Source: Prosthecobacter gellanilyticus (GTDB lineage: Bacteria > Verrucomicrobiota > Verrucomicrobiia > Verrucomicrobiales > Verrucomicrobiaceae). Taken from it: a stretch of DNA of 64,000 nt. Each line of letters begins with the position of its first letter. The first letter of the stretch is position 1. Shown piece by piece: positions 16,828-25,550 of the stretch. Position numbers and translations under genes: made by a program. Under the pieces are notes generated by a model. The model was not told the DNA's origin. It did not search any database and was given only the letters and a program-made list of their open reading frames with translations. Where the stretch lies: positions 1-64,000 of the forward strand of contig NZ_BKAG01000021.1 in the NCBI RefSeq assembly GCF_007992435.1, written 5' to 3'.

Positions 16828-18198
16828 ATGAAACTGACCCTCAGTCTGCTCACTCTCACCGCGCTGCTTTCTGGCGCGACTCTCCGGGCCGAAGACAAAG
16901 TCGCCCAGCCCGGTGGCAAGCTCCCCGGCAATGTCTCCATCAGTCTCGTCAAAGTCGCTGATGATCTCGTCGATCCCGTCAGCGTGGCGGCACCGAATGA
17001 TGGCAGTGGACGCATCTTTGTCATTGAGCGTCCCGGTGTGATCCAGGTGATCAAGGATGGGAAGAAGAACAAGCGCCCCTTCCTCGACCTCAAGGACAAG
17101 ACCATCTCCTCCTTCCTGGAGCTCGGCATGTTCAGCATGGCCTTTCATCCGGACTTCAAGAGCAACGGCAAGGTCTACATCGCCTATGCCGACCTGTGGT
17201 TCAACGGCGCCACGATGATCGCCGAATACACGGTGAGCAAAAGCAATCCGGACCAGCTCGATCCCGAAAGCGTGAAGATCCTCATGCAGATCGACTTCCC
17301 GTACTGCAACCATCATGGCGGTCAGATCGCCTTCGGTCCCGATGGTTATCTCTACATCGGGGTGGGTGACGGCGGCTGGGAAGGTGACGTGATCAATGCC
17401 GGCCAGGACCTCCACACGCTGCTCGGCAAGATGCTGCGCATCGACGTGAACAAATCCTCCGGTGACCGCGCCTATGACATTCCGAAGGACAATCCCTTCA
17501 TCACCCCGCTGCAGCAGATGGTGCTCTTCGGCGTGAGCGAGGAAGCCTTCTCCAAGGTGCATCCGAAGGCCAAGCCCGAGATCTGGGCCTACGGTCTGCG
17601 TAATCCGTGGACCTTCAGCTTCGACTCGAAGACCGGTGACATGTACGTCGCTGACATCGGCCAGAACCACTGGGAAGAGATCAACATGCAGCCTGCCAGC
17701 AGCAAGGGCGGCGAGAACTATGGCTGGAAGTTCATGTGTGGCAGCCATCCCTTCCCGATGAAGCTGAAGAAGAATGCAGACGGCACCGAGACCGCTTCCG
17801 ATCCCGAGAACTATCCGAAGGTGGGCGTGCTGCCCATCGGCGAATACAGCCACGTGAACCAGGGCATCTGCGTGATCAACCTCGGCGTCTCCCGCAACAA
17901 AGACTACCCTGAGCTCGATGGCGTGTACTTCTGCGCTGACTGGGGCAGCGGCAAGGTCTGGGGCATGAAGCAGGACGACGGCAAATGGCAGATGCAGGAA
18001 CTTGTCGACCTCGCGGATGGCATTCGCCCGACCGGCAGCGGCATCGGCCCGGATGGCAGCATCTACCTGACCCACGCCACCGCCAACTACGGCGGCCCCG
18101 TGGACCCCTACACCAGCGAGCGCGGCGCGGTCTGGAAAGTCGTCCCGACCAGCAAAGTCCCCGCCGGTGCCGCCACGGCACCTGTGGCCGGGAAGTGA
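16828..18198 (+). CDS. PQQ-dependent sugar dehydrogenase (glucose/sorbosone dehydrogenase family)
   Basis: A 456-residue secreted six-bladed propeller enzyme. The ATG at 16828 opens a clear signal peptide (about 1-22, cleavage after LRA); a longer open frame to 16609 overlaps the phosphatase gene and is rejected. Key features are NHHGGQIAFGPDGYLYIGVG (about 154-173), which carries the catalytic-side His, and EIWAYGLRNPWTFSFD, where the Arg and Asn bind the quinone in soluble glucose dehydrogenase. It probably oxidises an aldose or related sugar in the periplasm; many relatives have no proven PQQ use. Closed by a strong terminator at 18219. Confidence 0.88.
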   Translation: MKLTLSLLTLTALLSGATLRAEDKVAQPGGKLPGNVSISLVKVADDLVDPVSVAAPNDGSGRIFVIERPGVIQVIKDGKKNKRPFLDLKDKTISSFLELGMFSMAFHPDFKSNGKVYIAYADLWFNGATMIAEYTVSKSNPDQLDPESVKILMQIDFPYCNHHGGQIAFGPDGYLYIGVGDGGWEGDVINAGQDLHTLLGKMLRIDVNKSSGDRAYDIPKDNPFITPLQQMVLFGVSEEAFSKVHPKAKPEIWAYGLRNPWTFSFDSKTGDMYVADIGQNHWEEINMQPASSKGGENYGWKFMCGSHPFPMKLKKNADGTETASDPENYPKVGVLPIGEYSHVNQGICVINLGVSRNKDYPELDGVYFCADWGSGKVWGMKQDDGKWQMQELVDLADGIRPTGSGIGPDGSIYLTHATANYGGPVDPYTSERGAVWKVVPTSKVPAGAATAPVAGK

Positions 18199-18218
18199 GT
18201 CACTGAAACTCGATCCTC

Positions 18219-18254
18219 AAGCGGAGCATCCCAAGCGGGTGCTCCGCTTTTTTT
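18219..18254 (+). terminator. rho-independent terminator after the sugar dehydrogenase
   Basis: Stem AAGCGGAGCATCC paired with its near-complement at 18237-18249 (one G-T pair), followed by a run of seven T. It lies 20 bases after the stop codon. Confidence 0.9.
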
Positions 18255-18571
18255 GTGGGGGGATAACCACGCAGAAAGGCAGCGGTTCCCCTGGAAACTT
18301 AGTGCCCCGGTAGGACCCAACCAAAATCCTACCGGGGCTTTAAGTGACCGGGCTGTCCCCAACCATGAAGTGACAGTCCAGCTCGTTGTAGTGAAGCTCG
18401 CGCTTCAAGACCTTTACTCAGCAGCTAGCAGGCCAAGTCAGGCGGCAAAATCGCCCCAAAAAAAGATTTTGCAGAGGCCTAACCAGTCGCGCAGCGCAGG
18501 CTGATTTCCTTGCATAATGCAGGGGTGGTTGGGCTTGTGAATCCCCGCCCTCAGCCTGTGGAGCTGCGTGG
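18255..18571. other. gene-free stretch with a strong isolated hairpin
   Basis: No coding signal seen. The main structure is a perfect 12-bp stem GCCCCGGTAGGA/TCCTACCGGGGC (18304-18315 and 18327-18338) with an 11-base loop and only a short TTT tail on the plus strand. It is too far (about 350 bases) from the leftward gene at 18685 to be its normal terminator. Confidence 0.5.
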
Positions 18572-18655
18572 TGTAGAGGCAGGCGTCAGCATGCCTTCTG
18601 GGAAGGTTCGATGATCCTTCGTGCACCAGAAGGAAGACTGACGTCTTTCTCTACA
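18572..18655 (+). repeat. dispersed palindromic element, full copy B (REPIN-like)
   Basis: An 84-base element bounded by TGTAGAGG and CTCTACA. Left arm TGTAGAGGCAGGCGTCAGCA-(TGCC) and right arm GGAAGACTGACGTCTTTCTC-(TACA) match those of the copy at 14459-14541 with a few substitutions, some of which are compensatory within an arm (GTCAGC/GACTGACG here versus GTGAGC/GACTCACG there). It lies 29 bases past the stop of the leftward gene at 18685. Confidence 0.8.
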
Positions 18656-18684
18656 ACAACCCAAGCCGAACCAAAAGTGTGTTA

Positions 18685-19389
18685 TCACTTCGAGGCAGGC
18701 ACCAGCCAGAGGCCGAGGAGATGCATGAGGTTGTCCTTCACGAGGGTGGTGGCGGTCAGGGTGAGGGTGCTGGTGCCGTCCGTGATCTTCAGCGTGCCGA
18801 GGTTTTTCTCCTGCGGGCCTTTGGAGGTGGTGTCGATCTGGCTGGTGAGATGAAACTTCGCCTCCTTCACTTCCAGCAAGCCTCCATCCAGGGCACCACA
18901 GCGATGCTTGATGTAGATCTCATAACCACCGGGCGGCAGCGCAGGCAGCTTCCAGGTGGCGGAAGAGCCGGGCTTGCTCCAGCCAGTGAGTTCACCGCCT
19001 TCACGGCGCACATCACTGAGCTTGGCCTGCTCCAGCGGCAGGGTGATGCGGTCCGGCAGGGCGCTGGCCTTCAGGCTCTGCTCACGCGTCTGCAGGAGCA
19101 GCAGTTCCTTGTCCAGACGCTCCAGTTCATCCTCCACCGCGCGGCGCTCGTTGCGTGCGGCGATGGCACCGGCGTAGTCACGGGCCTCGGCGCGCTTCTT
19201 TTCCACATCGCTCAATTCCAGCAGATGCTTCTTCAGCGGAGCCAGGCTGGCCTCGATCATAGAGCGCTGAAAGCGCAGCCGGGCCAGTTCCAGTCCATTC
19301 TCCAGGGGAGCATCGGCAGCATGCCCTGCCCCGCTGGCAATCATGCAGGCCAGGAGAGCGATGCGGAAGATGGAGCGGATGAATTTCAA
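18685..19389 (-). CDS. secreted coiled-coil protein with beta-sandwich C-terminus
   Basis: A 234-residue exported protein of unknown function. The frame opens with TTG at 19389 (no upstream ATG fits), giving a signal peptide (about 1-25, ending GHA-AD). Residues about 30-110 are a charged, Leu/Glu/Arg-rich coiled coil. Residues about 115-234 are predicted beta strands with PGGYEIYIKHRCGALDGG, the pattern seen in the small beta-sandwich (carbohydrate-binding-like) domains of verrucomicrobial and planctomycete secreted proteins. Divergent from the NHL-repeat gene with 105 bases between. Confidence 0.75.
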   Translation of the reverse strand: MKFIRSIFRIALLACMIASGAGHAADAPLENGLELARLRFQRSMIEASLAPLKKHLLELSDVEKKRAEARDYAGAIAARNERRAVEDELERLDKELLLLQTREQSLKASALPDRITLPLEQAKLSDVRREGGELTGWSKPGSSATWKLPALPPGGYEIYIKHRCGALDGGLLEVKEAKFHLTSQIDTTSKGPQEKNLGTLKITDGTSTLTLTATTLVKDNLMHLLGLWLVPASK

Positions 19390-19494
19390 AGGAATTCGGA
19401 GGGCCGGATGCTACCCACCACCACACTTCGGACAAGATTTTCCTGTCCGAAAGAGCAGTCTTCCCGACTCGTAAGTTTCAACCCACCTCTTTTC

Positions 19495-20571
19495 ATGCTC
19501 CGCTCTTTCTTCCTCCTGACGCTCGCCCTCGCCCTGTCTGCCTCCGCTGCTGACTGGAAAATCACCACCTTTGCAGGCACCGGCGAGAAAGGCGGCTCTG
19601 GAGATGGCGGCCCCGCCACGAAGGCGCAGATCGACAATCCCTTTGGCCTCACGCGGGGTCCCGATGGCGCACTGTACTTCTGCGAGTACACCGGTCAGCG
19701 CATCCGCAAGGTCACGCCAGACGGCATCATCCATACCGTGGCGGGCTCCGGCCAGAAAGGCTACAGCGGTGACGGCGGCCCTGCCCTGCAGGCCACCTTC
19801 AATCTGCCGCATGAGCTGCGCTTCGATGCCGCAGGTGATCTCTACATCGTAGACATGACGAATCACGCGGTCCGCAAGGTGGCCATGAAGACCGGCATCA
19901 TCACCACGATCGCCGGCAATGGCAAACCGGGCTACGCGGGCGATGGCGGCCCAGCGGCACAGGCGCAGTTCAAGCAGCCGCACAGCATCCAGTTTGGTCC
20001 GGATGGCTCACTCTACATCTGTGACATCGGCAACAATGTCATCCGCCGCATCGACATGAAGACGGGCCTCATCAGCACCTTCGCAGGCACGGGCAAACCG
20101 GGAGCTACTCCCGATGGAGCGCCCATCAGTGGCACGCCGTTGAAGGGGCCGCGCTCTCTGGATTTCGACAAGGCGGGTAATCTCTGGCTCTGCCTGCGTG
20201 AAGGCAATCAGGTCTTCAAGTTCGATCTCGCGGCGAACAAGATCCATCATGTGGCTGGCACGGGCCAGAAAGGGCTCACAGGCAATGATGGCCCGGCCAA
20301 AGAAGCCACGCTGAGCGGCCCCAAAGGCATCGCCATTGATGCCGAAGGCAATGCCTGGCTGGCCGACTGCGAGAGCCACACGATCCGCATGGTCGAGGCA
20401 AAGACAGGCAAGATCCACCTCATCGCCGGTGACGGCACGAAGGGTAATGGTGGCGACGGGGATCCGCTGAAATGCCAGATGGCACGCCCGCACGGTGTGT
20501 TTGTGGACAGCGATGGCGCGATCTACATCGGCGACAGCGAAGCCCACAAGGTGCGTGTGTTGCGGAAGTAA
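19495..20571 (+). CDS. secreted NHL-repeat beta-propeller protein
   Basis: A 358-residue exported propeller. The start at 19495 gives a clean signal peptide (about 1-19, cleavage after SASA); the open frame continuing left to 18679 is antisense to the preceding gene and rejected. Six NHL repeats follow, each with an AGTG(E/Q/K)-x-G loop, a GDGGPA-type turn and a strand reading like GDLYIVDMTNHAVRKV. Such proteins form six-bladed propellers; in bacteria they bind ligands or act as lyases or lactonases, but no catalytic signature is visible. About one repeat per 56 residues fits the six-blade count. Single gene. Confidence 0.85.
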   Translation: MLRSFFLLTLALALSASAADWKITTFAGTGEKGGSGDGGPATKAQIDNPFGLTRGPDGALYFCEYTGQRIRKVTPDGIIHTVAGSGQKGYSGDGGPALQATFNLPHELRFDAAGDLYIVDMTNHAVRKVAMKTGIITTIAGNGKPGYAGDGGPAAQAQFKQPHSIQFGPDGSLYICDIGNNVIRRIDMKTGLISTFAGTGKPGATPDGAPISGTPLKGPRSLDFDKAGNLWLCLREGNQVFKFDLAANKIHHVAGTGQKGLTGNDGPAKEATLSGPKGIAIDAEGNAWLADCESHTIRMVEAKTGKIHLIAGDGTKGNGGDGDPLKCQMARPHGVFVDSDGAIYIGDSEAHKVRVLRK

Positions 20572-20803
20572 AAGGATCAAGATCTGCGCGAAGCGTTAAC
20601 GTCGTCGCTTGGAGAGAGGTGATCACTCACTTCGTCAGAAAGCGCCAGAGGACAGGCGCAATCCAGGACGCTGCCGCGTTTCACCAGAAGCCGCGCACGA
20701 TCGAATCCAAGGAAGGCCGGCTAGCGAGCGGATTGCGAACCAAGGCAACCGCTCACGCACGACGAGACGATTCACAGGAAATGCGCTCTCTCGCCGGTCC
20801 TCC

Positions 20804-22186
20804 ATGAATCGAATCTTCCATCGAGCTTTCGCGCCGGTCGATATCTCTTGGCTTGTGTTCTTCCGCATCGTCTTCGGATGCGCCATGCTCGTCGAAGTGA
20901 TCCGGTTCTTCGCGCATGGCTGGATCGATATCTTCAACGCGTCAGACTTCCGGTTCGGCTACTATGCTTTTGAATGGGTGAGGCCGTGGCCTGATCCGGG
21001 CATGCACATTCATTTCGCCGTCCTCGGTGTCGCCGCAGCATGTCTGGCGGCTGGCTTTTGCTATCGCGTCGCGGCCATCATCTTTTTCATCGGCTTCACG
21101 CATGTGTTCCTGCTGGATGAGACGCGTTACCTCAATCACTTCTACCTCATCGGCCTCATCAGCTTTTTGCTGATCTTCCTGCCCGCAAATCGTGCTTGCT
21201 CTGTCGATGCCTGGCTGCGTCCCGCGATTCGATCACACGTCACTCCTGCGTGGACGCTGTGGTTGATGCGTGCGCAGATCGGCATTCCCTACTTGTTCGG
21301 CGGCATCGCCAAGCTCTCCTCTGACTGGCTGCACGGTGAACCGATGCGCCTTTGGCTTTCCGAACGTGCTCACATGCCGATCATCGGCCCGCATGTGCAG
21401 GAGGAGTGGCTGGTGTACTTCTTCGTCATCGGCGGGCTGCTGCTAGATCTCTTCATTGTTCCCTGCTTGCTCTGGCGCCGCACGCGTGCCCTCGCTTTCT
21501 GTGCTGCCGCGTCATTCCATCTCCTGAACTCCCAGCTCTTCCGCATCGGCATCTTTCCTTGGCTCATGCTCGGTGCCACGTACATCTTCTTTCCGCCAGA
21601 TGCTTTCCGGCGCCTGCTTTCGAAGATCGGGATCACCACAACTGGCGATGCCACGCCTTGGTGGCGCCCCCGCAGGGCCGTCGCCTCTGTCGTCACCCTC
21701 TATCTGGCGTTCCAGGTCTTGATGCCTTTTCGCCATTTCCTCTACCCCGGAGATGTGCACTGGACGGAGGAGGGCCACCGCTTCTCCTGGCACATGAAGC
21801 TGCGCACGAAGTCAGGTGACGCGCTCTTTGATCTTGTTTCGCCGTCAACAGGCCGAACCTGGGTCGTGGATCCCCTGATGCACCTGAGTGACACGGCCTA
21901 TGAAAAAATGGCCACGCATCCAGACATGATCCTGCAATACAGCCACTTTCTCGCCGAACAAAAAAGACGGGAAGGATTCCCGGACATTGAAGTTCGCGCA
22001 AGGACGATGGTCTCGCTCAATGGGCGCCCACCCCGACCGCTCATTGATCCCCAGGTGAATCTGGCGCGGGAGCACCGCACCCTCTCCCGCAGTTCCTGGA
22101 TTCTCCCGCTCAACGAACCCCTGGCACGTCCCGCGATTCGTCCTCCTGAAGACGCCCGACATTATGTGTTGAGTGGTACGGAGTAG
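20804..22186 (+). CDS. HTTM / vitamin K-dependent gamma-carboxylase-like membrane protein
   Basis: A 460-residue multi-span membrane protein, starting at 20804 (the open frame to 20609 lacks family similarity). The N-terminal half holds at least five hydrophobic segments of the HTTM domain. It keeps LNHFYLIGL with His112 and GGIAKLSSDW with Lys170, which line up with the two residues regarded as essential in animal gamma-glutamyl carboxylase (His160 and Lys218 of the human enzyme). The C-terminal half is soluble and also reads like the carboxylase: YPGDVHWTEEGHRFSW, then LNGRPPRPLIDP. The reaction here is unknown, since bacteria are not known to use gamma-carboxyglutamate widely. The next gene starts 123 bases downstream. 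Confidence 0.82.
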   Translation: MNRIFHRAFAPVDISWLVFFRIVFGCAMLVEVIRFFAHGWIDIFNASDFRFGYYAFEWVRPWPDPGMHIHFAVLGVAAACLAAGFCYRVAAIIFFIGFTHVFLLDETRYLNHFYLIGLISFLLIFLPANRACSVDAWLRPAIRSHVTPAWTLWLMRAQIGIPYLFGGIAKLSSDWLHGEPMRLWLSERAHMPIIGPHVQEEWLVYFFVIGGLLLDLFIVPCLLWRRTRALAFCAAASFHLLNSQLFRIGIFPWLMLGATYIFFPPDAFRRLLSKIGITTTGDATPWWRPRRAVASVVTLYLAFQVLMPFRHFLYPGDVHWTEEGHRFSWHMKLRTKSGDALFDLVSPSTGRTWVVDPLMHLSDTAYEKMATHPDMILQYSHFLAEQKRREGFPDIEVRARTMVSLNGRPPRPLIDPQVNLAREHRTLSRSSWILPLNEPLARPAIRPPEDARHYVLSGTE

Positions 22187-22309
22187 CGTCGCTCAAGCCC
22201 GCAACATAAGGGCGAGACCTTAGTTTGGCATGGTGGAGGGCGCGGCATCGCACTGCCAGCCGATCCAACGAATGCAAAGTTGAACCACAACAAAAACACC
22301 AAACAAACT

Positions 22310-22657
22310 ATGAAAACCCTCCTACTCCTCGCCGCTGTTATCGGCATGTTTAGCGCATCGCTGGCCTCGGCACAAACCGTCACCACGGTTTCGGCTCGTG
22401 GCACCGTCTCTGCCTATGATCCGTCAGGCCAGCTCGTTGTGACCGAGGCCAGCGGCCCCGTGACCTACCACTACGGCCCTAGCGTCGTCTACAGAACTAG
22501 CAGCGGGGTCGTGATCCCTGAAGCTGAATACCGCACCCGCTTCGTGGCAGGCGCGCCAGTCCGCGTGCACTACGTCCAGCAGGGTGAGCGCCGCGTGGTC
22601 CAGCGTGTCGTCCTCCGTGATCGCGGTGACAAGGACGATGACGATGACGACAATTGA
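22310..22657 (+). CDS. small secreted protein with acidic tail
   Basis: A 115-residue exported protein. The start at 22310 (MKTLLLLAAV) gives a signal peptide of about 21 residues ending SLASA. The mature part is about 80 residues of predicted beta strands with many Val, Tyr, Thr and Arg, and the chain ends in a run of Asp (six of the last seven residues). The tail could bind calcium or basic partners. No family recognised. A bidirectional terminator lies 67 bases downstream. Confidence 0.7.
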   Translation: MKTLLLLAAVIGMFSASLASAQTVTTVSARGTVSAYDPSGQLVVTEASGPVTYHYGPSVVYRTSSGVVIPEAEYRTRFVAGAPVRVHYVQQGERRVVQRVVLRDRGDKDDDDDDN

Positions 22658-22723
22658 GCCGCCTATAACAGGCCATCACGGCGCGGCTTGGCTTTGAGCA
22701 CCAACGCGCTTTGAAAAAATCAG

Positions 22724-22755
22724 AAGCCATTGGGAAACCCCCAATGGCTTTTTGT
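22724..22755. terminator. bidirectional rho-independent terminator
   Basis: Stem AAGCCATTGGG/CCCAATGGCTT. The plus strand continues with TTTTTG and the minus strand with CTGATTTTTTC, so it can serve both the 22310 gene and the convergent TPR gene. Confidence 0.85.
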
Positions 22756-22805
22756 TTGCAAGGCTGAGACCGGAGCAGAACGTCATGACCTAACTAAAAG
22801 CAAGA

Positions 22806-24932
22806 TCAAGGCTTGTACTCGACTGGCTTTTGGATGGTGCCTGACGGAATCAATGAGGCAGGGTCAGCCGATGGAACACCAGCACCGGCGGCTCCCGGAG
22901 CTCCGATGAGAGGGGGCGCTGCCTTGTCGGCCCCGGACATGGATACCGGCTGCTGAAGGGTACCGGGAACATTAAGCTCGAGAGGCACTGGCACACGCAG
23001 CTGCCGGAGCTGGTCCAGAGTGCCCTTCATCTGCGCCACGTAGGCAGGATTCACATCCTTGCGGTCCTTCACCGCCATGTAGCTGCTCTCCACCAGTTCC
23101 TGAGACTCCTTGAGCTTCCCACCCTGACCCAGGCAGACGCCCAGCTGGTAACGGGTTTCCTGCAGCGAGACATCGCCAGGTTTGACGAGAGCCGAGCGCA
23201 GCGCCAGCACCTGGCGGTAGTTCTTTTCAGCCTCCGCGTACAGGCCTAGCGCTTGCTGCCCAGCGGCGACCTTTTGCATCACGTCCACCGTCCCCAGATG
23301 CTTCTTTCCCAGGGTCTGCAGACAGCCAGCGAGCACCTTTTCATACTCAGCGTGCGAGGCCTTTGCCTCGCCAATGCCAGAGAGATAACCAGCCAGAGCC
23401 GCGCGCATGTTCAAGACGTCCACATGGTTCTCACCCAGCTGCCGCGCTTTCGCCTCCACGGGTGCGGCCTGCTCCTCGATGAGAATCTTCCGGCCCGCCT
23501 CCAGCTGCATGAACTCGCTCGCAGAGTTGTCGATGGCGGCCAGCCTGGGATCACCCTCCTTCAGCAGGCGCTTGTAGGAATTGGCGACGATGCGGATCTC
23601 AACCAGCGCCGACTTGAGCTTGTTCTGCCTGAGCAAAGCGATGCTCCACTGATGCTGAGTTTCCAGTGTGTTCAGGTCCTCTGCCGGAAGGATGCGTTTC
23701 CGGATCTCAAACACATCCGCGAGAATCGCCTCGGCGTGCTCATACCGCTTCAATGCATTCAGACAGGTTCCCATCGCATGACGGACACGCAGTGAATCCA
23801 CATGCTCCTCACCAAACACGCGGACGCAGTCTGTCTGCAGAGCCTCAAGCTCTCCCAAAGCCTGCTCGTGATGTCCCTGCTCGAAAGCGGCCAGTGCCGC
23901 GCTGATGCGGGCCGCCAGGGTAATGGCGGAATCCGGCCCGTTCACCTTGCTGCTGCTCTTGACGAGAATGAGCGCCTCCGACTCAGCCTCGCCGAACTTC
24001 TTTTGCTCAAAAAGATTCTTCACAAGCTGCTCGCGGCTGCGCAGCGTGCCTGCGGCACCCTCCCCGAGAGTCTCCATCTGAACCACGACGACCTTCCGCC
24101 GCAGTGCCTCGCCCTCCGCGGCACGACCGTTGACCTCCAGCACACGCGCGAGGTTCTTCCGCAGGATCTGGGTCTGCTCATGCATCGGGCCATGAACGAT
24201 CTCCGTGACCTTCAAGACATCACGTGTCTCGCGCTCCGCATCAGCATCGCGACCATTCTGATACAGCAGCCCCGCATAGGCGCTGTGGTGCTTGATCGTC
24301 TCGGGATCACGTTCGCCACGGATGCGCTCATGCTCGGTGTAGATGAGACGCATGGTCTGCTCCTGATCCTTGTCCATCTTCATGCCGCCATAGGCACGGG
24401 CCGTGGCGGACTGGAGCTGAGTCCACAGCTTCAGATCACGATCCGCGCTGGTCTCTCCTAGAGCAACGCTGAGATACTTCACGGCATCTTCAAAGCGCGA
24501 AAGCTCCAAGGCGGCAAAGGCGGCCAGTTGCAGGGCCTCGATGATGCTCTCAGGGCGACGTGAAGCGGCCCGGTGAGCCTGGTCCCCAGCCTCAAGCGCC
24601 AAGGTCAGTGCCTGCTCATACACACCCTCGACAAAACGGGCGCGTGCATGATCGACCTTGGCCACTCCATCACTCTTCTGCCGCACATTTTTGAGGACGG
24701 CCGAGAGAGCCTTGCCCACATCCTCAGGGGTCATGTGCAGATGAATGCCGATGAGCGCCTGAGTGCGAGCGGCACGTTGATCACGGTTTTCCCCGGTCTC
24801 TCCCGTTTGCAAGCTGTAGAGCGCGGGGAACTCACGCAGGCAGTCCATGTCCTCCGCCATCCCGCTCAAAGTCATGAGACCCAGCAGGAAGAAAGTGAGA
24901 ATGACGTGAGAAGCGCGGAGGGAAAGAACCAT
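22806..24932 (-). CDS. secreted TPR-repeat protein
   Basis: A 708-residue exported protein built of tetratricopeptide-type helical repeats. I place the start at 24932 (MVLSLRASHV), which gives a signal peptide ending SGMA; the ATG at 24953 is an alternative preceded by GAGG. The frame stays open to 26120 but that part is antisense to the GNAT and lipoprotein genes. Repeats of the form ALG-x-LEALQ, YEHAEAILADVFE and YAEAEKNYRQVL run through residues about 90-620, the Ala-Glu-Ala pattern of TPR/kinesin light-chain-like units. The C-terminus (about 640-708) is a Pro/Gly/Ala-rich low-complexity tail. Likely a periplasmic or surface scaffold. Confidence 0.82.
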   Translation of the reverse strand: MVLSLRASHVILTFFLLGLMTLSGMAEDMDCLREFPALYSLQTGETGENRDQRAARTQALIGIHLHMTPEDVGKALSAVLKNVRQKSDGVAKVDHARARFVEGVYEQALTLALEAGDQAHRAASRRPESIIEALQLAAFAALELSRFEDAVKYLSVALGETSADRDLKLWTQLQSATARAYGGMKMDKDQEQTMRLIYTEHERIRGERDPETIKHHSAYAGLLYQNGRDADAERETRDVLKVTEIVHGPMHEQTQILRKNLARVLEVNGRAAEGEALRRKVVVVQMETLGEGAAGTLRSREQLVKNLFEQKKFGEAESEALILVKSSSKVNGPDSAITLAARISAALAAFEQGHHEQALGELEALQTDCVRVFGEEHVDSLRVRHAMGTCLNALKRYEHAEAILADVFEIRKRILPAEDLNTLETQHQWSIALLRQNKLKSALVEIRIVANSYKRLLKEGDPRLAAIDNSASEFMQLEAGRKILIEEQAAPVEAKARQLGENHVDVLNMRAALAGYLSGIGEAKASHAEYEKVLAGCLQTLGKKHLGTVDVMQKVAAGQQALGLYAEAEKNYRQVLALRSALVKPGDVSLQETRYQLGVCLGQGGKLKESQELVESSYMAVKDRKDVNPAYVAQMKGTLDQLRQLRVPVPLELNVPGTLQQPVSMSGADKAAPPLIGAPGAAGAGVPSADPASLIPSGTIQKPVEYKP

Positions 24933-25019
24933 GGGGGACGTGAAGACGAGCATGATCCTCACCGGGCGATCGTCAAGCCTTGCGGAATGTTGTGCGTGGT
25001 GTTCGTTCTCCCTTCTTCC

Positions 25020-25505
25020 ATGACTCCCCAGCTTCCCGTGACCATCCGCCACTACCGCCCCGAGGATCTGCCCGTCTTGCGACAGATCACGATCGACTCC
25101 TTTGGCAGCGTGGCGCTCGACCAGATGTTTGAAGACCGGCTCGGCGTGTGGAATGACCGTGACTGGAAGGCGCGGAAGGCGGACCACATCGATGATGACT
25201 GCACGAAGAATCCGGAAGGCTGCTTCGTGGCCGAGCGGGATGGGGAGATCCTGGGTTACATCACCACGCAGCTGGATCACGCGAACCTCGTCGGACGCAT
25301 CCCGAATCTCGCGGTGGTGGAGAATGCACGGGGCCTCGGCCTGGGCCGACGCCTGATCCACCATGTGCTGGATTACTTCCGCGAGTGCGGGATGAAGGTG
25401 GCGAAGATCGAGACGATGGCCTCGAACGTGATCGGACAGAATCTGTACCCTTCCTGTGGTTTCGAGGAAATCGGCCGTCAGGTGCACTTCGGCATGCGTT
25501 TGTAA
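25020..25505 (+). CDS. GNAT family N-acetyltransferase
   Basis: A 161-residue cytoplasmic acyltransferase. Start at 25020, 87 bases from the divergent TPR gene; the leftward open extension is antisense to that gene. The acetyl-CoA-binding motif A is clear: LAVVENARGLGLGRRLIHHV (about 100-119), containing the R/Q-x-x-G-x-G/A type pyrophosphate loop, followed by IETMASNVIGQNLYPSCGFE, the motif B region in which Asn and Tyr are typical. The N-terminal TIRHYRPEDLPVLRQI is the usual RimI-like beginning. Substrate (protein N-terminus, small amine or antibiotic) is not determinable. A lipoprotein gene follows after 45 bases. Confidence 0.88.
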   Translation: MTPQLPVTIRHYRPEDLPVLRQITIDSFGSVALDQMFEDRLGVWNDRDWKARKADHIDDDCTKNPEGCFVAERDGEILGYITTQLDHANLVGRIPNLAVVENARGLGLGRRLIHHVLDYFRECGMKVAKIETMASNVIGQNLYPSCGFEEIGRQVHFGMRL

Positions 25506-25550
25506 TGTGTTGAACAAAGAGCTCCGGCCGCCAGTCTTCACCTCATCTCC

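Noticed and set aside
18679-19494. Leftward extension of the NHL protein frame
   Set aside because: It is antisense to the coiled-coil protein gene, and a signal peptide starts exactly at 19495.
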